Below are positions 46,030 through 57,981 of a DNA stretch of 64,000 nt, in pieces (within the stretch, counting starts at the first letter, position 1; every line of letters begins with the position of its first letter). The position numbers and the translations under genes were made by a program. A model generated the notes under the pieces. It did not search any database and was not told the origin of the DNA. It saw only the letters and a program-made list of their open reading frames with translations. The stretch comes from Micrasema longulum (lineage: Eukaryota; Arthropoda; Insecta; Trichoptera; Brachycentridae). Location: assembly GCA_022494885.1 (NCBI GenBank), contig JAGVSM010003433.1:1-64000 (forward strand), given 5' to 3'.

Positions 46030-46620
46030 TAAAACCATAACAGGCCAGGAGGCCCAATTAAAGAGGTGAATTACATTAATGAACCAGGCTTGAGAAAAAT
46101 CACATTTAATATTTGTGTTCTCACCGGGAATCGACCCTGGAACCTTCCGTGTGTGAGTCGAGCGTCTTAAAGAAAGGGCGATCAGTCTTATGCTTCAGGT
46201 GCCAGTCCAGGAACAATGAAATATTGGAGTGTCACCTTTTGAATCGATGTTTAATATCCTCCTTCCCGGTCCGAGGTCAAGGATTTGATTCCTGGGAAAG
46301 TCAGCATGAAATACATTTTTAAGGAGTTCTCAGACCCGTTGTTAACGTTCGTTTGTGCAACGAGTGTATATCCGTTTTTAGCACCGGAACATTGTCAGTT
46401 TGGACAGTTTTATATGGACTAGTATGAATAAATGGATCGTCAACGAGGACTGACCCGTTTTCCGGGTATAAAAATGGTTGTCAACAAAGTCCTTTACTTC
46501 GCAAAATTTTAAACTTTCTGAACTGGCTCTTAAATAAGACTGATCACTTTACCTTCTTTTAACAAATGATCGAGATATGCTGCATTTCGCTGCCCTAGAT
46601 CTTGTATGTTCAATATACCA
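46030..46620. repeat. Cluster of degenerate SINE S1 pieces
   Basis: A minus-strand head with B-box GGTCGATTCCCGG (46116-46128) lies near body pieces in both orientations (CAGTCTTATGCTTCAGGTGCC; GACTGATCACTTTACC) and a plus-strand GGATTTGATTCCTGGG. Confidence 0.6.
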
Positions 46621-47024
46621 TTTTGCTCATTTTACAAGATACATTTTTTTTGTTTTTTAAGTCAAATAAGAAAAATCAGTAAGTGGAGATTGGCATTAAA
46701 AAAATGCTTGAAATACTATTTAATAAGGGAAAAAATGATAATTCTTTATCTACATGGACGCGTAAGAAGATATTGACATTCATAACTCAATTTTGCTAAA
46801 AATGCTCTATTGAACATACAAGAACTAGGGCAGCGATTTGGCATACCAAAGCAGTGCTCTAAGCACCACTAGATGTATTTCTAGTTTCATCCTCTAGTCT
46901 CCTTATAGCATAGTTTACGTTTAAATCAAATTAGTTTATATTTCTTAATAATAATTCTATATTTTCCTTTACGCACATAATGGTGAATTTGGTACACAGA
47001 CATGTGAGTATCTTGATCATTTTT

Positions 47025-47165
47025 GTTACATGAAGGAAAGATTCTTAACATGCTAATCTTGGGACTAAGAAATATTCTAGTGTAAAAATAATATTTCGTG
47101 TCAACCATGTCGGAAAATGAACCCGAAACCTCTCGCATAGTAGGCAAACGCACCACAAGGCGGAC
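47025..47165 (-). mobile_element. SINE S1 fragment
   Basis: The minus-strand head GTTGTCCGCCTTGTGGTGCG is followed by a GGTTTCGGGTTCATTTTCC B-box region. The body is degraded. Confidence 0.65.
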
Positions 47166-47204
47166 AACATGTTCAAAATAATTAATAGATTATCTCAAAT
47201 TGGA

Positions 47205-47250
47205 CGGTTTGGGTAGGTAGGAAAAAAAATCCTTAAGGCAATACACACAA
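47205..47250 (+). repeat. Family F tail scrap
   Basis: GGACGGTTTGGGTAGGTAGG followed by CCTTAAGGCAATA matches the 3' end at 51483-51525. Confidence 0.65.
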
Positions 47251-47299
47251 TTAAATCAGTCATTTGAGAAACCATTTGATTTTTTTCCGTGTCCAAGTT

Positions 47300-47665
47300 G
47301 GCGATGAATACAGTTCTGGGTGTGAAATAGAATCAGAACCACGGACGAGCGTTTTCGATTTAATGGGTACTCCCAGGTAAAAAATTCTGAAAAAAAAAAC
47401 CGAGTGACGATAAGTGCGCTTCGTAGTGTAGTGACTAGCGCGTCAGCCCGCCACGTTTGAGGTCCTAGGTTCGATTTCTGCTAGGGTCAACTTGGAATAT
47501 TTATTTTGAATGTGATTCGTCGCAATATTTTAAAATCACTTCATTGGCACCTGAAGCGTAAAACTGATCAGCTTACCTTCATGTAACGTTTGATCGAGAT
47601 ACGCTGTACTTAATGTTACAATGTTGTGGCCTATGAACCACTGGGAGCGGAATGGTTAATGATGA
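47300..47665 (+). mobile_element. SINE S1 with upstream module M
   Basis: Module M (GGGTGTGAAATAGAATCAGA; ACGAGCGTTTTCG; ACTCCCAGGTAAAAA) is followed by a tRNA-like head with B-box GGTTCGATTTCTG and the S1 body ending TGGGAGCGGAATGG. Confidence 0.8.
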
Positions 47666-47669
47666 TGAC

Positions 47670-48455
47670 GCGAGTATAAAAAAAAAAGAATTTTGAAGAT
47701 TATGGTAAAATTTAATACCTAAACTCAATGTATGAATTGTTAAAAATATTTTTTTTTACACAATAAATTACTGGCAAAATAAAAAAGCTTTGATTTAAGA
47801 AACTGTTATGCGTTGAAACTGGTATTACAAAACAACTTGCAAGAATTTGGCTACAAAAATTCTACCACAATAAAGCGCACATAATTCATACCTCATACCA
47901 GTATCCACTTAGATTCCTGTTTGAAGATGCTTAGATTACCACCGGTACAGAGCTGAATGAATTAATGAATTAATATTGCATGAATTTAATAGCGGTAAAT
48001 GAGGCCGGCATAATAAAGGGTTATAACGAAGCCATTGCGAATTTCGTGATCTCTTCAAGTTTAACTATCACAAACATTTTCCAGATTCGCGTCTTAAATC
48101 GAGGTATGTTTTAATTCAAAATATAGAACTTAGTACGTGTGCCCGACAACTTTTACAGCTCAACTTTCATTTTCAAGACGTCTTAACTTCCGATATAACA
48201 TAATCAACACTCGTATTGAACTTATTTATGCTAATTTTAATATGTTTAAGTAGGAAAACGGATGCATCGACGTGTAACTAAATTATTTGTCAAAAAAAAA
48301 CATTTGGCATCTATTTGGTTATTTTTGCACTTCATTCTATTCGAGATGAAAACGATTCCGCTAAAAAGTTTTTAAGATTTAGTTCAGTTATTTTTATGGT
48401 ATAACAAAGCATTCGTGTCTTCGGTTTAGAACGCTATTGAATGTATAATAGTAGA
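47670..48455. other. Unassigned stretch
   Basis: Nothing recognised. Confidence 0.35.
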
Positions 48456-48689
48456 TATTATACTCGTGGGTGATTTCATTCCTCAACAATCCATTCTTTG
48501 GCCTCTTGCATGCACTGAATTTACGAAATTACCACCTGTTGTATGCAGACAATAGTCGTTCGCGTCTGTCACTCGCGCGCCGTTTACCGAGCTCGGTTTC
48601 AGTATTTATTTACTCACTGTAATGAGAAGCAATTGTGCAATATTGTTGTTAATGGCGATGTTTTCAGACCGTTTTTAAGTTTGACCAGG

Positions 48690-48810
48690 CAAAACACGAA
48701 CCAACGACGACCGACCCGCGTACTGTGCCGCCTGCGACTGCCGACGGGGTGGCGCTAGTGTAGAGGCCGCCATGTTGAACAGGTAGGCGAGCCAATGGCG
48801 GCGAACTGAA
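48690..48810. promoter_or_regulatory. GC-rich promoter-like patch with two YY1 motifs
   Basis: GCCGCCATGTTG (48766-48777) and, inverted, CCAATGGCGGC (48792-48802) match the YY1/Pho consensus. They sit 14 bp apart in the most GC-rich patch of the right half, with several CpGs. The first also provides ATG TTG AAC AG followed by GTAGGC, a possible mini first exon with a donor. Direction and target gene are unknown. Confidence 0.45.
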
Positions 48811-48814
48811 ACAT

Positions 48815-50055
48815 TATTTCATCACTTTAAAAAATATTGCGAAATAATATTTTTACAGATATTTCAACACAGGTACGGAGAAAGGAATAAAGAAGTATAG
48901 TTTAGTTTATAAAGCTTGTCATAAGCTGATTAACCCACCGACACCGACACAGCCCAAACATCAAAATTTCTTCAAAATTATCGATCTGTTTATTTTTGTA
49001 AAGTAAGAGTGTTCCACGTATTGAGATATTTAACTAGAGTAAACAAAAGCGTTCAACATATGTTCTCTCAACATGCGGCCAATTTGCATATGTTTGATAA
49101 AATGGACTTTAGTACGTTGCGAGCATTCCCCGGCTACTTTTTCCCTACTTAAATGTCTATATGTACACTATGATACTGCACAAACCAATCTGGAAAAGAT
49201 AAAAAAAACGATGAAGTAACCTTTCACCGGTAAGCAATGTTTTAATCATAATCAATACTTGTTTAAAGTAGCTATTTTAATGTTAAAAAACGTTTTATTA
49301 ATATATTACCAGCTATCTCATGTATGTTGTATTGAATGTAAGTTTGTAATGTATATGTTATATTTAAATAAATTAATTGAATTTAAAATAAGTTATTCTC
49401 TTGTATCTGTCCTGCTCAGTTAGTCGAAGGTGACGCGTATGCGGCAGGGAGCGACATACTGTATAGAACTTACAAAAGACCTATGTAAAAAGTCCGTGTT
49501 TTTTAATGTACTACTTGTTTTGCTTGTCAAAGTCAACGTGATATGACGTGACGATACTTGCTCCCTCCGCTGGTCATTCTCTTTCCTTTAGGGACGACTT
49601 TTTAGCTCAGATTTGTGAAGAGTATTATCTGTATATGCGGCACGTTTTGCTTTTTTCAGAAATAATTTTCATGTTTGCATACGTACGTCCGAAGACGGCA
49701 GACAAATCTAAGTGCTAGCTCCTATAAAAGACAATTTATCACCAACAAAAAAACAAACGATAGGGACGCGTCAATGAAAAAATCATTGATTTAGTACCAT
49801 AATCCAAGGAAAAAATGGGAATACGTTCAAATGAAGAAAAATAAGATTGCTTATCGTCTTACTGGTAACCATTGCTTTATGAGTGCGGAACAATAAGTTT
49901 TTAAATGAATCATTCTAGTGTGTCTACGAACAAAAACGAAATTCGTATGTTTACTTGGTTCACCGATAAGCTTAACTGACAAGAACCGTTAGAAAAGTTG
50001 TTTTTTTTTTTTTAAATATTTTTTTTATTATTTGCATACAATATTACATTTTAAT
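48815..50055. other. Unassigned stretch
   Basis: Possible non-coding flank of the promoter-like patch; nothing else recognised. Confidence 0.35.
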
Positions 50056-50059
50056 TATT

Positions 50060-50290
50060 ATTATTTTTTTTTTTTTACAGGACTTACCAAGCCAATTAAT
50101 ATGGCTTGTCGGTAAAGATCCTTTACATTAAATCATATGATAGCACTACATAGTTATATAATTATAATAATTACTACTAACATAAATATAAGTAAAATAC
50201 AATTTTTTTAAAAAATACAATTAATATCATATCGTCGTTTGAATTTTAACAAAAAGGTTTCTAACTTTTTACTAAGCTCTTTATTGTACC
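50060..50290 (-). repeat. LINE 3' tail T1, inverted copy
   Basis: The hairpin at 50085-50113 reads, on the minus strand, ACCGACAAGCCATA...TTGGCTTGGT, as at 440-468. The T-rich stretch at 50062-50076 is the A-tail in complement. Confidence 0.7.
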
Positions 50291-50294
50291 ATTT

Positions 50295-50995
50295 TTAATA
50301 CAATCTACAAGTTTTAAACAATTATTTTTTTCATACTTACGCACCCTCTCCCTCATTCATTCCCACACGCACATGAATCCTTTCCCTCATTCATTCACGC
50401 ATACACACATTCACATACACATGAATACAAACGTCACACAAATACAATTACTAAACTTCTTTTCTTAAATATTATGTGTCATTATATTTACAGAGGATTT
50501 TTTTAATTGGCTTTAGTATTGTTAAGATTTTTCGAATTATTTTGTTTATGTAATAGCTGTAAAAATCCCAAATAAAATAAAGTAAAATAACTCAATAAAA
50601 TATGGAACGAAAAAGTACATATAATTTATGCTTTCAAAAAAATATATTCAGAAAAATGTAAAAAAAAGCAAAAAAATAAGTGAATGATAACGCAATTATA
50701 AGATAAAAAAATAATAAATACAGAACCAACGGCCAACTCAGAAACTGGCGTCTCGGGATCAATTCCCGGCGGTTACAAGAAAAAAATCCAACAGATTTCC
50801 TTTTAGATACATTTTTTACATGCTAACAGGCCTCTGAAATAGACTTACTGGGTTTTCACTCAAATTAAAAATAATTAACCGTCATTCGTGTTATTTACAT
50901 ATGTTTATTTTAATTATTTAAACTTTTATAATTTTAAATTGTTGGTTCTCAACTTTTAATTGTATTCATATAGCTTTTCATGCGTGGTTGAGTAT
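50295..50995. other. Low-complexity and SINE scraps
   Basis: There is a CA-rich stretch (50340-50450), a possible plus-strand LINE tail ending AAATAAAATAAAGTAAAATA near 50570-50590, and a B-box-like GGGATCAATTCCCGG at 50755-50769. No gene. Confidence 0.35.
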
Positions 50996-50999
50996 AAAA

Positions 51000-51560
51000 G
51001 TACTTGTAAAAAACAATCAATGCTAACTGAATATCGCAAGCTCAGTATCAGGCATGGAAGAAACACCCACATTATATCACTTCTTCAGAATATTTTTATT
51101 AATTGTACTTCGCCTGTTTACATGAGAGAGCTCTTTCAATCTCTATCACAGCATAAGCTATACCCATTTACCCCTCTGATTTTGTTGCCTCTTCTTTCAC
51201 AGTAGTAGCTGCTCAATCGTGAAACAATCTACCCATTTATGTCAGAGACGCCATTCGCATTTAAATCATTTTGAATATCACTATCTAAATATTTTAGTTT
51301 TTACTTTCTCCTCCTTCTTTCCTTTCCATTTTTTCCCCTCCTATCTTCATGGAAATGTAGATATTAATTTAATTTCTCTTTTCAATTTTCGTATTTAAAA
51401 TCCATGTTTTGTTCTATAATTCCAAAAAAATATTCTAATATACTTACATTACGTCCATGCACGACTTATTTTCTTAAATCAAACGGTTTGGGTAGGCAAG
51501 AAGAAATTGCCTTAAGGAAATTTCATCGGCAAAGTTTAAATAAATAAATAAATAAATACT
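51000..51560 (+). mobile_element. LINE 3' end, family F
   Basis: Broken frames include CCTCTTCTTTCACAGTAGTA (FTVVAA region), matching the intact phrase at 13000-12925. The tail GGTTTGGGTAGGCAAGAAG, AATTGCCTTAAGG and an AAATAAATAAATAAATAAA tract closes it. Confidence 0.7.
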
Positions 51561-51564
51561 ATTC

Positions 51565-52120
51565 ATATTATTTTTATCAAAAACATTTTTCACTCAGTGG
51601 TATGACATTTTGAACTTATATTTATATAAATACTGTTCACTTAAAATAAAATTATGCTTTTTGTGTAAGAAATGACATTTTAAAATTTTTATATTTTTTA
51701 CGCGCCGCCTTTGTCAGATTTCGCCGCATACCAACGCGAGCGGATCACCTGCACCAGGTGAGGGGGGTGTAAGAGGCGAGGCGGGGGATCTCCATACTAT
51801 AAAGTAGTAGTATAGGTAAAGCCTGAATGTGAGAGAAGGACACGGCTCTATGATAGACTAAGAGAGAAAATCCCTATTATATAACATTTGAGAGACATCA
51901 ATGCTGCTGTACGTCGCAAATCGGGATGAAAAATTAAAAACATTTTATTTTCCTTTTTTTTTCATAGCTCCCTCCCATATCCTACTTCCCACCCGCTGAC
52001 AAGCCTCTAGAGAAGAGACTTAGCGAACTATTAATTTTGAAAAGGTCACATTGAGTTAATACATTCGTTATCATCATTATTTTATCGACTCCAAATGGTG
52101 CATAGGGCAGTAAGTTAGTA
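51565..52120. other. Unassigned stretch
   Basis: Some GC-richer DNA at 51700-51790; nothing recognised. Confidence 0.35.
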
Positions 52121-52124
52121 TTAT

Positions 52125-52262
52125 TTAATTAGAAACGGGCTGTGGTCCCATAATTAGCGTTGTGAACTCACGGATCAGAGGTCCAAAGTTCGAACCCCAC
52201 TCCACCTTAAATTGAATGTCATTTTCTTATTATCGTTGAAAATGACCACCAAAATTTAAATA
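52125..52262 (+). mobile_element. SINE S2 copy
   Basis: The head ACGGGCTGTGGTCCCAT is followed by B-box AGTTCGAACCCCACTCC and the S2 body. It abuts the mariner relic. Confidence 0.7.
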
Positions 52263-52268
52263 CGAAGG

Positions 52269-53097
52269 TAGGCTGAAAAGAAATGCACACATGGTTGTAG
52301 AACACGAACGAAACAAATAGCAAGATCGGGACTTTTGTACATCATACATTAATTTTTCAACATAGTCACATAGGACTTTATAGCTGATTTCAGCTCATCA
52401 TCCGAGGTATAATGATAACTTTGATCGTCTCTCTTGAGTAGAGAAAAAATCGCAAGACGCAAGATCGGGGGAGTAACGAGGGTGTAAAATCGGTTCAAAC
52501 GTCAGGTTTCGCAGAGCCTCTTTGATTGCGCGCGAGGTGTGTGGACGAGCGTTGTATTGTTGGAAGATTTCACGGTATCCAAATTGTTCAATAAAGAAGC
52601 CGACATGTTCCCTGGATATTCAAATATGGTTCGCGATAAGCTTTTGAGTGATTCGCCGGTCATTTGGAATCAAATCGTCGACGAGTTTGCGATGTTCACC
52701 GACTGTGGCAATAACCGGACGTCAGCTGCGTGTTTCATCAACAATGTTGGCTTTTTCAGGCTCGCAACCATGAAACTTTATAACCAGTCGATTAACAGTA
52801 GACCTATCAACAGCATTGTCACAATAAACAGCCTTTAAACGACGATGAATCTCAGTAGGAGTCACCTTTTTTATCAGTTAAAAATTCGAAACAAGAACGT
52901 TTTTAACTCGCGTTGACGTAGCACATATAACATGTCTCCATACCTCCGCTTTTCAAAACACACTGGATGAACGCAACGTTTTTAAACCTGCGCATGCGTA
53001 TAGAGGGGGCATGTTACTTCCACATGCCACCCGGAGCGCTTTTGAAGGTCATTTCGTTTGCGTTCTATATACTTCTGGGCATTAGCTTTCAGCCCAC
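52269..53097 (-). pseudogene. Internally deleted mariner transposon
   Basis: The inverted ends read GGCTGAAAAGAAATGC on the left and, in complement, GGGCTGAAAGCTAATGC on the right, about 830 bp apart. Minus-strand peptides in order are KVTPTEIHRRLKAVYCDNAV (N-terminal helix-turn-helix), DDLIPNDRRITQKLIANHI, then NARPHTSRAIKEAL and HPRYSPDLASCDFF with the last catalytic aspartate. The middle, including the first catalytic aspartate region, is missing, and stops occur. It is a mariner-type (DD34D) relic, non-functional. Confidence 0.85.
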
Positions 53098-53154
53098 AAT
53101 CGAGTATTTGGGATTATTTGCAATGCTCATGAGGGTCAAAGTTTTATGAAATAA

Positions 53155-53815
53155 CATATTACAAGAGATGTAGAAATGTCTATATTTTTCATGAAAATGA
53201 GTGGGCAATTTTTATACAATTAGTTTTAGTCCCAGCACTTATGGAAGTGAAACATGGAACTGGCAGAGGAATGATGAAAGCCGAGTAAACGCGGTTGAAA
53301 TGCGATATCTTAGACGAATGTGTGGGAAATCAATGTATGACAGGGTTACAAATGATGAAATCAGGCGACAGTGTAAATTTGAGTCAAGTATAGTTGATAA
53401 GATTAAAAATGGGTCTATGAGATGGTTTGGTCACGTAGAACGAATGGACGACGAAAGAATGGGAAAACAAGTATATATGGCGAAAATGAACGGTAACGTG
53501 AGACGAGGACGACCAAGGAAGACGTGGCATGATCAGATAAACCCTGGTCATGTCAAAAGCAGACAGAACCGAAGGGCATGTATGACAAAATGAATGAATG
53601 TGGAAGAAGCTAGGAATATATGCCAGGATAGACGTGTGTGGCAGTCTATTCATGGCGTGTTGGTAGTAGTAGCAGTAGTAGAAATGTCTAGACATTAATT
53701 AACAGGGCGTATAACCTGTCATTGGCAGATTAAGTGACCACTATACATTGTGTGACGTTCACCAGTCTGCGTAACGTTCACCATTCTGCGTATGTTAGAA
53801 CATCCGGGTTTCTTC
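53155..53815 (+). repeat. Family A copy split by a LINE
   Basis: ATATTACAAGAGATG at the start and TAGACATTAATTAACAGGGC after the insertion rebuild an A segment, ending GTTCACCATTCTGCG. Confidence 0.75.
53183..53678 (+). mobile_element. 5'-truncated LINE with 12-bp TSD
   Basis: TAGAAATGTCTA flanks it at 53171-53182 and 53679-53690. The coding part reads YGSETWNWQRNDESRVNAVE, MRYLRRMCGKSMYDRV, MRWFGHVERMDDERMGK and RRGRPRKTWHDQI, the C-terminal signature of RTE-like endonuclease-reverse transcriptases. A frameshift near 53540-53590 moves the end into another frame. The 3' tail is a GTA/GCA-type repeat rather than poly-A. Confidence 0.88.
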
Positions 53816-53849
53816 AGTGACAAAGTTTCGAGCTAGGGAAATAGGATGC

Positions 53850-54445
53850 AAAAAATGTTTTCTTACGCGCGGTAAAAATTAGAAGATTTAATTGTGCGGC
53901 AAAGTTTCTCGAAAATGTATGAAAAAATTAATAAAATTGGTTTTAATATAAATGGACTAGGCACGTGAAAATGCTTGTGAATCAACCAATCAATTGCTTA
54001 CAGCGTTGATTTCCGGTTTCCGGGTAGCCGTTTTTTTCAACGTTTAGTGTATTTTGGCCTTAGAGTAATAATACGCCACCGGCCAATAGAATCGCCCATA
54101 CGGACAAAACCATTCTACAAGTTAGCTACAGTTTACAGCAATACAACGGGCTTACAGGTTTGCAGGTTGAGAATTGCAAGCGCAAACCGAAACCGTAAAG
54201 GGCTTCGTTTTCAGCGGGAGTGAATTATTACTCTAAGGTTTCGAAGCCACGGGGTTCTACTTTTAAATGTAAGCAAAACTCACCGACAACTCGTGATGTC
54301 ACGGACAGAGTTATTTCAATACTACAAAATGTCATGGCATTATAAAATCATAACGACGATAATACGATACATTGAAATACTTTTTTAATTGGCTCAGTTT
54401 GATGGTCTATTAATACATTATTTTTTAAAAACACACCTTACTTTA
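53850..54445 (+). repeat. Families C and G fragments
   Basis: 53850-53935 matches 61745-61830 (GCGCGGTAAAA; GCAAAGTTTCTCGAAAATGT). 54065-54115 is the inverted partner of 35978-36025. 54255-54445 is a family C body with TGATGTCACG in place of TGACGTCA. Confidence 0.6.
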
Positions 54446-54584
54446 TGATTACAATGCAGGTTTATCTCGGATATTTTCATGTTTCTTCAAGAACACATTG
54501 CAATTATTACATGAATTTTAACAAAAACTTTGTACGAAATGTTGCAATGTGGAACTCCCATAAAATAAATATTTCACTTCCACC

Positions 54585-54770
54585 CTCCGGGAATCGAACC
54601 CAAAATCTCAAGCGTGTCGTGCGAACACCTCAGCCACTGCACTTCTAAAAGGACTTCTCCACTCGATTTCCCTTTTCAGGGTTATTACCTGAGAGCAGCC
54701 ATCACGCTAAAAACACTCCTCCAGGGATTTGATTCTATTTCACACAAAGAGCTGTATTTTTCATCCGCTT
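54585..54770 (-). mobile_element. SINE head with module M, inverted
   Basis: On the minus strand module M (GTGAAATAGAATCAAATCCC; GAGGAGTGTTTTTAGCG; GGAAATCGAGTGG) leads into a tRNA-like head with B-box GGGTTCGATTCCCGG. Confidence 0.75.
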
Positions 54771-54774
54771 AAAA

Positions 54775-55635
54775 AAACAAAACACACCATAATTATTACA
54801 ACGTAAAAATACTAAATTATTAAATATTCAACACCTTACTAGGCAAAACAGCTGTTACCAAAATAATTTAGTTTTGCTGGCTAATAAATCTTTCTTAATT
54901 TTCTTTATTTTTATGATATCAGCATTGTCGGTATCCAAGATTCAATTAGATTGATTTTATATATGGTTACCTTCTTAAATACAATGGCCTAATTTGGCGT
55001 TATTTCTCAACGTATAGGTACTCGGTATAATGTTTTTGAAAATCATTTTTGATCCTTTTAAAATTAATTGCCTATTTTGATAGTGTCCATCACCTGGGGT
55101 GCTATTCTGAATCTTCTCTTCCCCAGAGAGGGATTCATTTGTAGATTTTTATTTTTTGTATGCGTTTACACTTTGCTTTATATCTGGCCACAGTGATGAT
55201 CAAACGTTTAGTAAATATACACTCGTGAAATTCAACATGATGAATTTTATTAAATTTATAACATTATTACGACTTTACCCAAACATTACCCAAAACAACT
55301 AATTAAGTTGAATTGATCTAACCGTATTAGTTTTTTCAGTTTTTAAAACAGTTTTTTACATCATTTGTTGTTTGATCATCAATATGGTCATTAAATGAAG
55401 CAAAGAGTCATCGTATTAAAAAATAATCCAAACAAACCACACTCTAGGGGGTAGAGATGATTCGGAATACCACCCCTGGTGTAATAGTAAAAGCGATTCA
55501 CCACTTTAAATATAAGACCATGTTAGTGAACTAGTTAAAGGAATTAGAAAATGTATATACATAAATATGTATTTGTAATAAATATTAGATTAAGGAATAT
55601 TTAAAAATCAATAATTTAAAATAGCTAATTACTCA
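54775..55635. other. Unassigned stretch
   Basis: The phrases CACCTGGGGTGCTATTCTGA (55091) and GATTCGGAATACCACCCC (55459) are inverted to each other and may bound a 390-bp element. Not secured. Confidence 0.35.
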
Positions 55636-55639
55636 ATTG

Positions 55640-56335
55640 TACAATGTTTGTTACAATATGGTATTGTAGGATGGCGTGGTTCATACGCCTATATATTAAA
55701 CCCTCTTAAAATAGTAAAAAGATTAATCATTAAAGTAATTCTAAAGAAACCCTCAACATTCGATACGGAAAGTCTATATAAAATATTTAGGGTCCATTCA
55801 GTAGCACTCTTAATAAAATAAATTCTATTATACAAATTTATAAAAAAGAAAAAATTAAAGAATTTGAGATGAATAAGTCACTCAGATACCAACATAATAT
55901 TAAATTTCCTAAATTCCACACAAGTCAGGGTCAAAATAGCTTTATCTTCAAAGGTGTAAAAAATTATAATAATCTTCCCAATGAACTAAAAACTTTAAAA
56001 ATAATATATCAATAAATAAATTAAAAGTAAATCTAATTTTTTTAACACGTGTAAAAACTACATTAAATTTTAATTAGTAGAATGTATAATTGTTTTATGT
56101 TTTTTCTTTATATATCCGGTGTTTTTTTTCTTCTCGTGTACTCGTATTTAAAATTATATAAACTCTTATAAATAAACAACTACAACAGTGTAAGTCACTC
56201 TCCAAGCACAAGAGTTAGTCTCTTTTTTGGAGAGTTACAGTGGTAACATTTATTAGATGTGTAAAAGTAGATATGTATAGAATTTTTAAAAAACATGTAC
56301 TCTTTATGAAATTAATTATAAAATAAAGGAAGGGT
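55640..56335 (+). mobile_element. LINE 3' end with covarying hairpin
   Basis: The peptide begins YGIVGWRGSYAYILNPLKIV then KKPSTFDTESLYKIFRVHSV and, after a stop, RYQHNIKFPKFHTSQGQNSF, VKNYNNLPNELKTLK, all typical LINE post-RT blocks. The nested hairpin at 56197-56235 precedes an A-rich end near 56325. Decayed by stops. Confidence 0.85.
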
Positions 56336-56439
56336 GAAATCCAGTATTTTTTCTACAAACATTTGGACAAACTCAAATATTGTAATAAAAAAAAAGTCAT
56401 TTATTAAAAATTGTCATGAAATTTATCTTCTTAAAAATA

Positions 56440-56865
56440 AATTCAACCTTTTAAACTTATCTTGTAGTCTTGTCCCTTCCCCCTCTCTATGAATTCTGAA
56501 TAGAGCCTCTCGCTACTATCCGTGGCTCTGTTATAGATCCTGTCGAATATACAGGTCTGGCGGCTTCCAAAAATAATTTCAAGGCTTTTAAAAAGTTTTG
56601 TAATCATTTCGGCGAATAGATCAATCAATCAATTTAATCCCAGTCAGCGAAGCATCACTTCCCTCTTTTCCTCAATCCAATGAAGTACATACTATATACT
56701 TCTGGATTACCTTATTTCAGCACAAAGATGTCAAGGCTACCAGTTTACTGAGAGCTCTTTGGTAGCTTTTCTCGTTCGGCACGAACTTTTCCGGGCATGT
56801 GGGCACCGCCAAGGAGGCTTATGCCTTCAGACGCGGTGTACTGTATGTGGCGTGCAAGATGGTAA
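56440..56865 (+). repeat. Family B copy 3
   Basis: Same block order as 12100-12560, ending TGTGGGCACCGCCAAGGAGG and GTATGTGGCGTGCAAGATGG. Confidence 0.75.
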
Positions 56866-56869
56866 AAAA

Positions 56870-57975
56870 TGGATTAAAATAGAATTAAAAATTTAAATCT
56901 ATATACAAATATAATATTTTTTTATAAAACGTTGAACGTTCTCGTTGTCACCAATATAATGATGGTATATTTCTTTATAGTTTAGAAATTTGGCTTAAAA
57001 GGTAATAAAAGAAAAACAGTTTTTTTAATAAAGCAATTATTTAAGATTGACTGTTATAACAATATTCTTTGTTCTAAGGTGTGCGTGGGAGACTGCCTTG
57101 TAATTACATAATATAATATTTCTTGGTTATTGTCAAGGCGTATGGCAAGGACTATTTTTTTGCGTGAGTAAATCTTTGGGTCATTATATTGCGACAAAGA
57201 CACCATGCTTGCACAGTGGCTGAGTGGGTAGAAAATTAACATTTTATCGAAGGATTAAAAATTTCGTTAAATATTTTTTTCGCATCTATTACATGTTAGC
57301 AAATATATTTAATATTTCCGGACTAATTTCATTTATTTAGTTATTTTAAAGAAACAAACAGTCGAAAATGATATAATAACATTTAAAAAAAAAATAAAGT
57401 TTAAAGACAGACCAGCAAAGTATCTAAATAAACATCATACATATTATTAAATTGTGTTACAACAAAAGGATGTGTTTATGTGTATTTGTATAAGAGTAAG
57501 TTAAGAAGTGTGTTTTTGTGTATTAGTGTGGGAGTAAGTGTTTAGGAGTGTGCATCATTAAATAGTAAGTGGGATCGTATTGCAGCCAGAAATAATTAGT
57601 CCTAATTTACTTTAAAATAAATTAAGGGGTATGTAAAATATATCAATAGATGAAAAAAACATTATAGTTAGAGCAAAAACGATAGAGGAAAGAGTGTTGT
57701 GCATAGTTAGTACTACAGACTAGCAGTTAGAATAAATACTTATTTCTTGTCACGCAAAAGGGGACATTAAGATTAATTTTGGAGAGTAGGTTAAAAGAGT
57801 CTACTTTATTATTTAATAATTTATGTAAATAGCATAATTCAGACACAGTGCGTCTATTTTCAAGGGTAGAAAGTCCATTTTGTTTGGCTAATTCCGTAGA
57901 TATAACGCGATGGTGAGGAAAAGTGAAAATCCAGGCATTTAAAAGGCTCGTGACATGTCATTGGTTGATTTTACA
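56870..57975. other. Unassigned stretch
   Basis: Contains GTGT-rich DNA at 57470-57560 and a weak family A scrap at 57905-57975. No gene. Confidence 0.35.
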
Positions 57976-57981
57976 ATATCT

